A DNA stretch of 64,000 nucleotides, taken from contig NZ_JBDLLG010000003.1 in assembly GCF_039822625.1 (NCBI RefSeq), positions 62,001 through 126,000 on the forward strand. The letters run 5' to 3'. Of the stretch, positions 16,001 through 24,471 are shown in pieces. Position 1 is the stretch's first letter. Every line of letters starts with the position of its first letter. The notes beneath the pieces are model-generated. The model saw only the letters and a program-made list of their open reading frames with translations, was not told the DNA's origin and ran no database searches. This DNA is from Marinimicrobium locisalis. Its GTDB lineage: Bacteria; Pseudomonadota; Gammaproteobacteria; Pseudomonadales; Cellvibrionaceae. The translations under genes and the position numbers were made by a program.

Positions 16001-19000
16001 ATGCGCTTTAATAACGACATCGCCCGCCCCCTGTGGCTTATCGGTGCCCTGTGGCTTATCGGTGCCCTGTGGCTCAGTGCCTGTGGTGGCAATGGCGGCT
16101 CCGGCCTGCCTGCCAGCTACACCGTCAGTACCGACGCCGGCCCGGGGGGCTCTCTGTCCCCAAGCCGTCAGCAGGTCTCGGAAGGCAACAGTGCCCGAGT
16201 GACCCTATCCTTCGAGCCCGGGTACGAATTGGACAGCATCAGCGGTTGCAACGGCCGTTTATTCAACCAACGCTATACCACTGGCTCCATCACCGCTGAC
16301 TGCCAGGTACGCGCTCGTTTTCAGCTCGAAGAGTATGAGATCGACACCAACTCTCCAAATTTCGGCAGCATTTCACCCCGGTTCGCGGCGGTAACCTTTC
16401 GCGAGACCCAAGCCTTTTCTCTCGAACCCGATCCCGGTTACCGGGTTGGCACCGTGAGCGGCTGCAATGGCACCTTGGAGGGCCAGACCTACACCGTGAC
16501 CGAAGTACAAAGCGACTGCACCATCAACGTCGAGTTTGAATCGGATGTGTATCGGGTCAGCGGCACCCTCAATGCCACCGCGCTGAACGACTTCGACGCT
16601 AGTGTGAACGATGCGGCCGTTCCGCTCGGCAATAACGACGATTTCAACAACGCTCAGCCCATTAATAACCGAGCGATTCTCGCGGGCTTTGCCACCGCTG
16701 AGCCAGCCAACACCGATCCGTTTCCAGCTCATTTTGCCGAGGATACCGACGAGAACGACTACTACCGGGTAAACCTACAGAAAGACCAGCTTGTACAGTT
16801 ACAAGTGGTGAACCACCTGAGCAGCGGCTCGGTTTCCTACCAGGGGGACTTAGACTTGTTCCTCTATCCCGCCGCCGACGAGACCGCAGTGGACAGCTCT
16901 ACTGGCGAGGGAGAGTATGAAGAGCTTCCGATTACCGAAACCGGCGACTATATCGTTCAGGTTCACGCCGCCAGCGGCACCTCCAAGTACGTGCTGCGGA
17001 TACTGCCGGAGGGGGCGCCGCCCCAGACGGACCTAAGCCAAAGCCAAACCGGCGACTTTATCCCCGGCGAAATGGTGGTCATTCCCGCCACGGCCACTCA
17101 GGCCGCCAGCCGCAGTGGCAGGGCGGCGCCCCGCGTGGAACTGCACCAGAGCGCCCCACTGCGGGCCGCCCGCAGCCAGGCCTATTCGGCCCTACAACAG
17201 GCCCGGCCCAAGGCCTACCGCAAGTGGATGACGCTTAAAGCCATCAAGGCCAAGCGGCAGGACCCGGCCGTGGCCCATGCCTCCCCCAATTACCTGCGCC
17301 AGCCCCACTTGGTACCCAACGACCCCCGCTACCCACTGCAGTGGCACTATGACGCCATCAATCTTCCCACGGCCTGGGAGCTGACCACCGGCACGCCCAA
17401 GAGCGGCGAGGCGCCCGTTGTGGCGGTTGTGGATACCGGCGTGGTGCTCTCCCACCCTGATCTGCAGAACAAACTGACCACCACCGGCTATGACTTTATC
17501 AGTGATGATGAGCGCAGCCAGGACGGCGAGCCCGGCATTGACAGCAACCCCGATGACCCCGGCGACGGCACCGACTTCAATCCACCCAGCTGGCACGGCA
17601 CCCATGTGGCTGGCACCGTGGCCGCCGAGAGCAATAACGGCATTGGCGGGGCCGGTGTTTCCTGGGGCGCGCGGATTATGCCGATCCGGGCGCTGGGCTC
17701 CGGGGGCGGCACCAGCTACGACATTCTTCAGGGGGTACTCTACGCCGCGGGCATGGAGAACGCGTACGGCTTGGCCGCCGCTACCCCGGCGGACATTATC
17801 AATCTCAGCTTGGGGGGCAACGGCAGCTCCCAGGCCGAAGCGGATGTCTATGCCCAAATCCGCGAGCGCGGCATTCTGCTGGTGGCCTCCTCGGGCAATG
17901 AAAATTCCACAGCCCCCGTCTACCCGGCCAGCTACCCGAGTGTGCTGTCAGTGGGCGCCACCGACGCCCTGGGCCGCCGGGCCCCCTACTCCAACTACGG
18001 GGAAACCTTGGATCTGGTTGCGCCCGGCGGCTACCTCGGCCAGGATGCCAACGGCGACGGCCAGCCCGATGGCATTTTCAGCACCAGTGCGAGGATCGAA
18101 AACGGCACCATTGAGCCACGCTACAGTTTGGGTTACCAGGGAACTTCCATGGCCGCCCCGCATGTGTCCGGCGTGCTGGCGCTGATGAAGGAGGTCTACC
18201 CGGCCTTGACGCCCGAGGACGTGTCCAATGCGCTGATCGCCGGCGGACTGACCGGTTCCAGCACTCGCGACAATCAGCTCGGCTACGGCCAAATCGATGC
18301 CCAACAAGCGGTGGCGACCGCTTCCCAGTTGGTAGACAACAGCTTTGAATGGCCCGCGCGGGTCACTGTCACACCGGATACCCTCAACCTTGCCAGCACC
18401 AGTGAAGCGCTGGTGTCGCTGGACTCGGACGAGCAGCCCGGGACCGTCGACTTCACCACCCTCCAACCTTGGCTGTCGGTAGCCGCGACCGATACGGTGG
18501 ATGGCAGCGGCCTCGGCGATTACTTAATTACCGTCAATCGCGAAGGGTTGAGCGATGGTTTCTACGAGGGTGAAGTGATCTTTACCATCGACGGCAGCAA
18601 GGAACTCTCCCTAACAGTCTATATGACGGTGGGAGCGCTCTCCCGCGAGGGCACTATTACCCGCACTTACGTCTTGCTGGTCAACGAAGACAACGACTCC
18701 AGCTACCAGGCCATTGCGGAGCTAGACAGCAGCGGCGAGCAAGCCCACTTCCTTTTCCCAGAGGTCAGCCCCGGCCGCTATTCGCTGGTGGCGGGCTCGG
18801 ACATCGATGCCGACGGCTTGATCTGCCAGTTGGGCGAGCAGTGCGGCGCCTACCCCAGCTTGGATCAGGAGCAAACCATCGAGGTGACCGACAGCGACCG
18901 CGAAGGGCTGGACTTCGTAATCGGCATTCAGGGTGGCCTGATGGATAACACAGCCCAGAGCAGCTCCTACCCCTCTCACACAGGCATTCCTCTCAAGCCC

Positions 19001-19060
19001 CGCACTTCCCCGACCGACGAGGGCGACCAACGCCAACGCGACCCTAAAGCGTTGCCGTAA
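16001..19060 (+). CDS. subtilisin-like (S8) serine protease lipoprotein
   Basis: A 1019-residue exported protease. The start at ATG 16001 gives a lipoprotein signal ending LWLSAC (Cys28); the longer open frame upstream would bury this signal. Two divergent bacterial repeats follow (about 37-110 and 110-180, each with a G-x-C-N-G motif), then a pre-peptidase-like beta domain (about 245-335), a linker, and the S8 catalytic domain with Asp478 (VVAVVDTG), His532 (WHGTHVAGT) and Ser716 (GTSMAAPHVSG). The C-terminal 250 residues are beta-rich, with no autotransporter or PEP-CTERM signal. It probably acts at the outer membrane surface or outside in nutrient proteolysis (inference). An 18-bp tandem duplication lies inside the signal peptide. 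Confidence 0.9.
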   Translation: MRFNNDIARPLWLIGALWLIGALWLSACGGNGGSGLPASYTVSTDAGPGGSLSPSRQQVSEGNSARVTLSFEPGYELDSISGCNGRLFNQRYTTGSITADCQVRARFQLEEYEIDTNSPNFGSISPRFAAVTFRETQAFSLEPDPGYRVGTVSGCNGTLEGQTYTVTEVQSDCTINVEFESDVYRVSGTLNATALNDFDASVNDAAVPLGNNDDFNNAQPINNRAILAGFATAEPANTDPFPAHFAEDTDENDYYRVNLQKDQLVQLQVVNHLSSGSVSYQGDLDLFLYPAADETAVDSSTGEGEYEELPITETGDYIVQVHAASGTSKYVLRILPEGAPPQTDLSQSQTGDFIPGEMVVIPATATQAASRSGRAAPRVELHQSAPLRAARSQAYSALQQARPKAYRKWMTLKAIKAKRQDPAVAHASPNYLRQPHLVPNDPRYPLQWHYDAINLPTAWELTTGTPKSGEAPVVAVVDTGVVLSHPDLQNKLTTTGYDFISDDERSQDGEPGIDSNPDDPGDGTDFNPPSWHGTHVAGTVAAESNNGIGGAGVSWGARIMPIRALGSGGGTSYDILQGVLYAAGMENAYGLAAATPADIINLSLGGNGSSQAEADVYAQIRERGILLVASSGNENSTAPVYPASYPSVLSVGATDALGRRAPYSNYGETLDLVAPGGYLGQDANGDGQPDGIFSTSARIENGTIEPRYSLGYQGTSMAAPHVSGVLALMKEVYPALTPEDVSNALIAGGLTGSSTRDNQLGYGQIDAQQAVATASQLVDNSFEWPARVTVTPDTLNLASTSEALVSLDSDEQPGTVDFTTLQPWLSVAATDTVDGSGLGDYLITVNREGLSDGFYEGEVIFTIDGSKELSLTVYMTVGALSREGTITRTYVLLVNEDNDSSYQAIAELDSSGEQAHFLFPEVSPGRYSLVAGSDIDADGLICQLGEQCGAYPSLDQEQTIEVTDSDREGLDFVIGIQGGLMDNTAQSSSYPSHTGIPLKPRTSPTDEGDQRQRDPKALP
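16031..16081 (+). repeat. 18-bp tandem repeat in a lipoprotein signal peptide
   Basis: CTGTGGCTTATCGGTGCC occurs at 16031-16048 and again exactly at 16049-16066, with a third partial copy to 16081. It encodes LWLIGA, LWLIGA, LWLSA, the hydrophobic core of the protease signal. Each unit adds six residues in frame. Confidence 0.9.
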
Positions 19061-19132
19061 ACGGCCGCTAACAAGAAGGCAGGACGCTTGAAAGGGGCGG
19101 CCCAAACCACCTACGCCGTCGGGCCGAGAAGC

Positions 19133-19158
19133 GTCCGCTATACTCGGAAATAGCGGAC
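19133..19158 (+). terminator. hairpin after the S8 protease gene
   Basis: GTCCGCTAT (19133-19141) pairs with ATAGCGGAC (19150-19158) around an 8-nt loop. A T-run of eight follows only about 18 nt later, so this is a stable stem with imperfect terminator layout. The remainder of 19159-19300 is the leader of the second chemotaxis gene. Confidence 0.4.
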
Positions 19159-19300
19159 TTCGGAATTTTAATCACTTTTTTTTCTAGCACATCCCGTGCC
19201 TGAGGCGTGAGCTTGTGGCAAAATGTTTACTAATGCGCCACGACCTCCCGCTGTGACTGCCGGGCCTTTCGTCGGCAGAGACAAATAGAATGAGGGTATC

Positions 19301-20839
19301 GTGAATAATTTATCGCTTAAGTGGAAAATCCTTCTCAGTGTCACCGTGACCTGTGTCATCGCGGTGGTTGCCACCACCATCGTCACTGTTCGCTCCGGTC
19401 TTGCCACGACCGAAGAAACGATTATTGAGGATACTCGAACACTGGTGGAGGTACTCGGCACCTCCAACATTGGGGCAATCAGTTTCGACGATACCGCCAC
19501 CGTGAGTTCTTCACTAAAGGCGCTGACGGCCAGCGAGCGAATCGAGCATGCGGTAATCTACAGCAACGGCGAGCCCTTCGCTTGGTTTGTGCGCGGCTCC
19601 GACAATGACCGGCTGCCGAGCTACATTCCCAAGCAGCCGCGCCAGCCCGGCTTGGTGGCCGAGGGCGACTACATCACCATTACCGCCGCGATTGAAGACG
19701 GTGGCAGCCGTATCGGAAGCATATCCACTCGAGTCGATATGACCGAGCTCGACGAGCTCGTCTCCGACGCCGTGGTCGACGCCATTTTACTGATTATCGT
19801 CATCAGCGTAATCGCCGCGGGTATCGCTTTCCTCGTACAGCGCAGCATCACCACACCGGTCAATCAGGTAGTTCGCGCCCTGCGGGATATCTCCGAAGGT
19901 GAAGGGGACTTGACCCGTCGCCTACCGGTTAATGGTAGCGATGAGATTGCAGTGCTGGCGACATGCTTCAACACCTTCGTGGAGCGGCTTCATAGCATTA
20001 TCGCCAGCGTGGCTGACACGGCTCAGGAGGTCAGCGAAAACGCGCATATGGTCTCCCAGCTGTCCAACGAAAACGAAAGCGCGATTCGCAACCAACAGGC
20101 AGAAATCGAACAAGTGGTCGTCGCGATCAAGCAAATGGCCAATGTCGTTCAGGATGTGACCGAGAGTGTGAGCGAAACCGCCGAGAAATCCCTCCAGGCC
20201 GATCAGTCAGCGGCCAATGGCAAAGCCGTGGTGGGTGATACTACCCGGCAGATTGAAAACCTGGCGGCGGAAATTCGCCGCGCCTCCGATGTGATCGACC
20301 GCTTGAACAAAGAAACCGTGAGCATTGGCTCGGTGCTGGATGTGATTCGGGGCGTGGCCGAACAGACCAATCTGCTGGCTCTGAACGCGGCCATCGAGGC
20401 CGCCCGTGCCGGAGAGCAGGGGCGTGGCTTTGCCGTAGTGGCCGATGAGGTCCGTACCCTGGCCTCACGCACCCAGAGCTCCACCACCGAAATTCAGGAA
20501 ATGATTGAACGGTTGCAAGTGGGCGCCAAAGAAGCGGTGGACATGATGGCCGAAGGCACCACTCAGGCTGAAGCCTCGGTGGAAAAAGCCGGGGAGGCCA
20601 CCAACTCCCTGGAAGACATTACCGAACTGGTGAGTGTCATTCGCGACCGCACCAACCAAGTGGCGGTGGCCTCGGAAGAGCAAAGCTCGGCCACTCAGCA
20701 GATCTCCGGCAATATTGACAGTATTTCACAGGTAGCTTTGAGCACGGCAGAGAGCTCCAGCCGCATTAATTCCAATACCAGTAGCCTGGCGGAACGGGCG
20801 GAGACACTCACCAATTTGGTGAATCGCTTCAAGCTCTAG
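19301..20839 (+). CDS. methyl-accepting chemotaxis protein
   Basis: A 512-residue chemoreceptor starting at GTG 19301, with GAGGG just upstream and no in-frame ATG nearby. TM1 is at about 9-28 (ILLSVTVTCVIAVVATTIV). The periplasmic part, about 125 residues, resembles a PAS-like/CHASE8 sensor. TM2 is near 160-182 (AILLIIVISVIAAGIAFLV), then HAMP (VVRALRDISEGEGDLTRRLP) and a signalling domain with the invariant tip EQTNLLALNAAIEAARAGEQ. It shares the tip with the receptor at 3040 but has an unrelated sensor. Ligand unknown. A small exported protein gene follows 42 nt later and may be cotranscribed. Confidence 0.94.
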   Translation: MNNLSLKWKILLSVTVTCVIAVVATTIVTVRSGLATTEETIIEDTRTLVEVLGTSNIGAISFDDTATVSSSLKALTASERIEHAVIYSNGEPFAWFVRGSDNDRLPSYIPKQPRQPGLVAEGDYITITAAIEDGGSRIGSISTRVDMTELDELVSDAVVDAILLIIVISVIAAGIAFLVQRSITTPVNQVVRALRDISEGEGDLTRRLPVNGSDEIAVLATCFNTFVERLHSIIASVADTAQEVSENAHMVSQLSNENESAIRNQQAEIEQVVVAIKQMANVVQDVTESVSETAEKSLQADQSAANGKAVVGDTTRQIENLAAEIRRASDVIDRLNKETVSIGSVLDVIRGVAEQTNLLALNAAIEAARAGEQGRGFAVVADEVRTLASRTQSSTTEIQEMIERLQVGAKEAVDMMAEGTTQAEASVEKAGEATNSLEDITELVSVIRDRTNQVAVASEEQSSATQQISGNIDSISQVALSTAESSSRINSNTSSLAERAETLTNLVNRFKL

Positions 20840-20881
20840 GACGGCACCTCAAGAGATTAAAAGATAGAGAGGACAACCGTC

Positions 20882-21175
20882 ATGAAAAAGTCCCTGTTTC
20901 TGTGCAGTTTGAGTATTGCTTTCGCTTTGCCACTCGGCTCGCTGGCCTGCAGCGAGCCCGAGGCCAAGCCCGCCATACCGGACCCCACAACCGCGGAAAC
21001 CGCGCAGATGGTGAAGGCCAACAACGAGGTAAAGGCTTACGTAAAGGCCATGGAGGAGTATTTGGGGTGCGCCCGCATCAGCGGCAACGCCAAGAGCAAG
21101 AAGCTGTCGGAACTGGAAGACTTCGCTGCGGAATTTAATGAAGCTATTCGGACGTTTAAGGCCCGTAATAGCTGA
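20882..21175 (+). CDS. small exported protein of unknown function
   Basis: A 97-residue product with a signal peptide (SLFLCSLSIAFALPLGSLA) followed directly by Cys23. The box SLAC is a poor lipoprotein site, so either lipidation or signal peptidase I cleavage is possible. The mature 75 residues are mostly charged helix (ETAQMVKANNEVKAYVKAME) with one more cysteine in YLGCARISGN. The ribosome-binding site AGAGGACAACC is good. It follows a chemotaxis receptor gene by 42 nt. I do not recognise a family. Confidence 0.65.
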   Translation: MKKSLFLCSLSIAFALPLGSLACSEPEAKPAIPDPTTAETAQMVKANNEVKAYVKAMEEYLGCARISGNAKSKKLSELEDFAAEFNEAIRTFKARNS

Positions 21176-21185
21176 TTGGGTGGAA

Positions 21186-21348
21186 GTGTCGGATTACGCC
21201 GACTGGCTAATCCGACCTACCTGTAGAGCTTACCCCCGCAGGTCAAGTTGGCCCGAAGGACGTAACCCGCTGTACAGAGACGTGTTTGTAGCGACCGCTT
21301 GGCGGAGTTACCCATAGGTCGGATTAGCCAGTCGGCGTAATCCGACAC
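21186..21348. repeat. inverted pair of REP-like palindromes
   Basis: The 34-bp segment 21186-21219 reappears as an exact reverse complement at 21315-21348. Each arm is itself imperfectly palindromic (CGGATTA...TAATCCG). Ninety-five nucleotides without a gene lie between. The layout matches paired REP/BIME-type elements and sits between the convergent genes ending at 21175 and 21389. Confidence 0.85.
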
Positions 21349-21388
21349 CAGCCCGCCCTCAGCGGTTTTGCGCCATACCCGCCGGGCC

Positions 21389-21685
21389 CTACATCATCCG
21401 ATCCCCATAATCGGAGACCGGCTTCTTCGGCTTGGTGTCGTTCAAACTGGAGGGCACTTCGTGAATATGGCCACCCCGCGCGAGGAAGGCCTCCACTTGG
21501 CGAGACAACTCATCCCGCAGACGCTGCCTGGCGGCAACGCTAAAGTCCTCCGGTGTGGAGGCCTTGCGGCTGGTGTAAGAGGGTTCAGCATCGTCCTCCA
21601 GCCCCTGGTCGTCTTCATTCAACGTCTCCTCGTCGAGTACGTCATCGTCCACTTCGTTGTCATTGAGGGGATATTGACTTGCCAT
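21389..21685 (-). CDS. sutA: SutA-like RNA polymerase-binding regulator
   Basis: A 98-residue acidic protein. Residues 8-37 are rich in Asp/Glu (VDDDVLDEETLNEDDQGLED), followed by a basic-amphipathic helix and the conserved C-terminus (VEAFLARGGHIHEVP, KKPVSDYGDR). This layout, acidic disordered tail plus a C-terminal VEAFLARGG segment and a KP..YG end, is that of SutA from Pseudomonas, which binds RNA polymerase and supports transcription in slow-growing cells. The symbol rests on that remembered motif similarity. An AGAGGTG ribosome-binding site lies ahead of the ATG. It is divergent from the gene at 21993. Confidence 0.7.
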   Translation of the reverse strand: MASQYPLNDNEVDDDVLDEETLNEDDQGLEDDAEPSYTSRKASTPEDFSVAARQRLRDELSRQVEAFLARGGHIHEVPSSLNDTKPKKPVSDYGDRMM

Positions 21686-21992
21686 AATGACACCTCTACC
21701 AAGCCAGTTGCACGTCCACCCGGGTTTCTCGAAGCTCGTTACACCCTTCCCCGATACCCCGCTTTTTCCTAACTTATAGCGCAGGATAAGGACACCGTCA
21801 TGATAATTTCGCAGTATTTTTAGGTTATTTTTACCTTAGCAGCCAAGCCGGGTAAAATTTTGGTTATTACGGCGCGGCGCGCTCAGATCGTTCTTAAAGA
21901 TCTTGGCCACCGGGAGAAACGTACCTCCCTTAACCTACGTGCATGAATAGCCACTACTCATCGCCATAGAGAGCATCGTCAGAGGAGAACAG
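21686..21992. other. divergent intergenic region
   Basis: 307 nt between the sutA-like gene and the 116-residue membrane protein gene. The middle (about 21800-21870) is A+T-rich and probably holds promoters for one or both genes, but I could not find a convincing -35/-10 pair, RNA gene or repeat. Confidence 0.4.
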
Positions 21993-22343
21993 ATGAATAT
22001 TCAACTATTGCGCCGACATTTTCCCGAGCTGCGGGACTTGCCGGAGCAAAGACAGGTTCAGTTGCTTAGCCGGGCTCACGAGCGGGCCTACAGCCCGGAG
22101 CGCAAGCTAGAGCACTGGCGGCGCAACCTGGTGAGCCTGGTATGGGTCTGCGCCATTTCGCTGTTTATCGCCCTGGTGGCGGGGCCGACTCTGGGGCTTT
22201 CGCGCCCGGTGACAGGGGGGATCATAATGATCGGCGTGCTGCCGGGGTTTATCTGGTGGCGGCACCGCCAGTATGTGGCGCAACTTCGCCCGGAGGTGGA
22301 CGCTTTAATGCGCGAGGACGCTATAACAAAACCGGCGCCCTAG
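21993..22343 (+). CDS. small inner-membrane protein of unknown function
   Basis: A 116-residue protein with a polar N-terminus (about 45 residues, basic) and two close TM helices: LVSLVWVCAISLFIALVAG and GGIIMIGVLPGFIWW, then a short cytoplasmic tail. AGAGGAGAACAG is an excellent ribosome-binding site. Its stop codon lies in the loop of the hairpin that probably terminates the opposing glnK gene. Function unknown. Confidence 0.7.
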   Translation: MNIQLLRRHFPELRDLPEQRQVQLLSRAHERAYSPERKLEHWRRNLVSLVWVCAISLFIALVAGPTLGLSRPVTGGIIMIGVLPGFIWWRHRQYVAQLRPEVDALMREDAITKPAP

Positions 22344-22354
22344 GGGCACCGGTT
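22330..22354 (-). terminator. intrinsic terminator of glnK
   Basis: Read on the minus strand, AACCGGTGCCC and GGGCGCCGGTT form an 11-bp stem (one G-U pair) with a CTA loop, followed by TTTGTTAT. It overlaps the last codons of the convergent membrane-protein gene. Confidence 0.7.
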
Positions 22355-22380
22355 GCGGGTGGTTTGAGCGGTGGATGAGT

Positions 22381-22719
22381 TTAGATGGCATCCGGGCCGG
22401 TTTCGCCGGTCCGAATCCGGATAATCTCTTCCAGCGGCGTGATGAAGATCTTGCCGTCGCCGATTTTTCCCGTTTGGGCCGCTTTGGTGATGGCTTCCAC
22501 CGCCTGCTCCACGAGGGAGTCGTCCACGGCCAGCTCCACCTTCACCTTGGGCAGGAAGTCCACCACATACTCGGCCCCCCGGTACAGCTCGGTGTGGCCT
22601 TTCTGACGACCAAAACCTTTGACTTCAGTGACCGTCATGCCCTGAACTCCCACCTCAGACAGCGCCGTGCGCACGTCATCCAACTTAAACGGTTTTACTA
22701 CAGCAGTGATCAGTTTCAT
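22381..22719 (-). CDS. glnK: P-II nitrogen regulatory protein (GlnK/GlnB)
   Basis: Trimeric 112-residue signal protein that reads 2-oxoglutarate, ATP/ADP and uridylylation state. The T-loop has Tyr51 (GHTELYRGAEY), the uridylylation site, and the C-terminal signature GKIGDGKIFITPLEEIIRIR is complete. It lies downstream of amtB on the same strand, so it most probably acts as GlnK, closing the AmtB channel under nitrogen excess. The usual order is glnK then amtB, reversed here. A hairpin with a short T-run sits between them, so its expression may be partly uncoupled. AAGGAACTCACA precedes the ATG. Confidence 0.93.
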   Translation of the reverse strand: MKLITAVVKPFKLDDVRTALSEVGVQGMTVTEVKGFGRQKGHTELYRGAEYVVDFLPKVKVELAVDDSLVEQAVEAITKAAQTGKIGDGKIFITPLEEIIRIRTGETGPDAI

Positions 22720-22833
22720 TGTGAGTTCCTTATTGAAGCAACTTGTGAGTGACGGTTATTGAGTGACGTATGCCTCTAAGATACACGTTACAGCGGCGTT
22801 GGTCACTCCCGCCCCTCCCAAGCGAGTGGCTTG

Positions 22834-22858
22834 AAAACCCGGGGCAACGGGGCCCCGG
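22834..22858 (-). terminator. hairpin between amtB and glnK
   Basis: On the minus strand CCGGGGC (22858-22852) pairs with GCCCCGG (22845-22839) and is followed by GTTTTC. It lies just after the amtB stop and may attenuate read-through into glnK. Confidence 0.5.
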
Positions 22859-22865
22859 CCGGTCT

Positions 22866-24131
22866 TTACTTGTAGCTGACAAACTCAGGGTAGGCTTCCA
22901 TACCGCACTCGGACAGATCAACACCCTCGTATTCCTCGTCCTCGGTCACCCGCAGTCCAATCAACGCCTTGAGAACGCCCCAGACGATGAGGCTGGCCAC
23001 GAATACCCAGACAAAGATGGTCAGCGCGCCGACAATCTGGCCCAGGAGGCTGACTTCACTGTTGGTAATGGGTACCGCCAACAGGCCCCACAGCCCCACC
23101 ACACCGTGAACGGAAATGGCGCCGACCGGGTCATCAATTTTCAGTTTGTCCAGACCCACGATGGAGAAGACGACAATCAGGCCGCCGATGGCGCCGATGA
23201 TGCTCGCACTAAGAGCGCTCGGCGTGGAAGGTTCAGCGGTAATCGCCACCAGGCCGGCCAGGGCGCCGTTCAGGGCCATGGTCAGGTCAGCCTTACCAAA
23301 GAGGATGCGGCCCAGAATCAGCGCCGCCACCAAACCAGATGCCGCCGCCGCGTTCGTGTTCAGAAACACCATGGCAACGGAGTTGGCGCTGGCGACATCG
23401 CCCAGCTTGAGCACCGAACCGCCGTTGAAACCGAACCAGCCCATCCAGAGGATGAACATACCCAGAGTCGCCAGGGGCAGGTTAGCACCCGGTATCGCCC
23501 GGATTTCGCCGTTCGGGCCATACTTGCCTTTACGAGCCCCCAGCAAGATCACCCCCGCCAGCGCTGCGGCCGCACCGGCCATGTGCACGATGCCGGAGCC
23601 GGCAAAGTCCGAGAAGCCCAGCTCACCCAGGTTATACAGACCAAACACGTCGGCGCCGTTCCAGGTCCAGGCGCCTTCCATCGGATAGATGAAGCCGGTC
23701 ATGACCACGGTAAACGCCAGAAAGGCCCAGAGCTTCATACGTTCCGCCACGGCGCCCGAGACAATGGACATGGCGGTAGCCACGAACACAACCTGGAAGA
23801 AGAAGTCAGAAGCACCAGAGTAGATGGAGTCACCGGTGAAATCGCCACGCTCGGAGAATTCACCCAGAGTGGATGCCACATCGACGTTCTGGATCCCCGA
23901 GAGGAAGATTCCGCCGTCGTACATAATGGCGTAACCGCATACCAGATACATGGTGCACGAGATGGCAAACAGAGAGACGTTTTTCGTCAGAATTTCCGTG
24001 GTGTTCTTGGCACGAACCAACCCCGCTTCCAGCATTGAGAAGCCCGCGGCCATCCACATGACCAGCGCCCCGCATACCAGGAAGTAAAACGTGTCTATCG
24101 CATATTGCAAATGAAAAATATTCTCTTCCAT
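22866..24131 (-). CDS. amtB: ammonium transporter AmtB
   Basis: Trimeric inner-membrane ammonium channel, 421 residues with about eleven TM helices. The twin-histidine pore is represented by GSGIVHMAGAAAALAG and SVHGVVGLWGLLAV, and family segments MWMAAGFSMLEAGLVRAKN and GWFGFNGGSVL are intact. There is no obvious extra signal peptide; the protein starts directly in the first helix. Upstream there is a sigma-54-type promoter (24200-24217) and a candidate NtrC site (24334-24349), consistent with induction under nitrogen limitation. The P-II gene follows. Confidence 0.96.
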   Translation of the reverse strand: MEENIFHLQYAIDTFYFLVCGALVMWMAAGFSMLEAGLVRAKNTTEILTKNVSLFAISCTMYLVCGYAIMYDGGIFLSGIQNVDVASTLGEFSERGDFTGDSIYSGASDFFFQVVFVATAMSIVSGAVAERMKLWAFLAFTVVMTGFIYPMEGAWTWNGADVFGLYNLGELGFSDFAGSGIVHMAGAAAALAGVILLGARKGKYGPNGEIRAIPGANLPLATLGMFILWMGWFGFNGGSVLKLGDVASANSVAMVFLNTNAAAASGLVAALILGRILFGKADLTMALNGALAGLVAITAEPSTPSALSASIIGAIGGLIVVFSIVGLDKLKIDDPVGAISVHGVVGLWGLLAVPITNSEVSLLGQIVGALTIFVWVFVASLIVWGVLKALIGLRVTEDEEYEGVDLSECGMEAYPEFVSYK

Positions 24132-24199
24132 TGCATGTTCCCCGTCTTTATGAATTGTGAATTAAAAAACAGCTGAAATTGCCGGCCTGAGCCTCAACA

Positions 24200-24217
24200 T
24201 TGCACAGAGCAGGCCAA
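24200..24217 (-). promoter_or_regulatory. sigma-54 promoter of amtB
   Basis: Minus strand reads TTGGCCTGCTCTGTGCAA: the GG and GC dinucleotides are 10 nt apart and 12 of 15 consensus positions match. It is about 70 nt before the amtB ATG. Confidence 0.65.
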
Positions 24218-24333
24218 CAACATAAAGTTGTTTTTTATCAATGAGTTAGGGGGTTAAAGAGGCTGTAGAAGAGAGAGAGTTTGACGACTTCGCACCAACT
24301 TAGAGCATGGCGACGGTGAGGGCGCACCAAAGT

Positions 24334-24349
24334 TGCACCACTGTGGAAC
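24334..24349. promoter_or_regulatory. candidate NtrC-binding site
   Basis: TGCACCACTGTGGAAC matches the NtrC palindrome TGCACC-N5-GGTGCA fully in the left half and partly in the right. It lies about 120-130 nt upstream of the amtB sigma-54 promoter, a usual enhancer distance. The 340-nt gap 24132-24471 otherwise holds the prsK upstream region. Confidence 0.45.
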
Positions 24350-24471
24350 TGACGTGCGCTTCCACGGTAGAATGGCACCGAAATCGGCATTATGCCGAGT
24401 CGGCTCCACGCCGGCAGGCATCCGCGGCTATGCTATGCTGGCAACGATTATTCAGGCAGGAACCGGACTTC

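Noticed and set aside
22770..24038. Long plus-strand open frame opposite amtB
   Set aside because: It is an antisense shadow of a clear ammonium transporter and encodes a low-complexity His/Gln/Arg-rich product.
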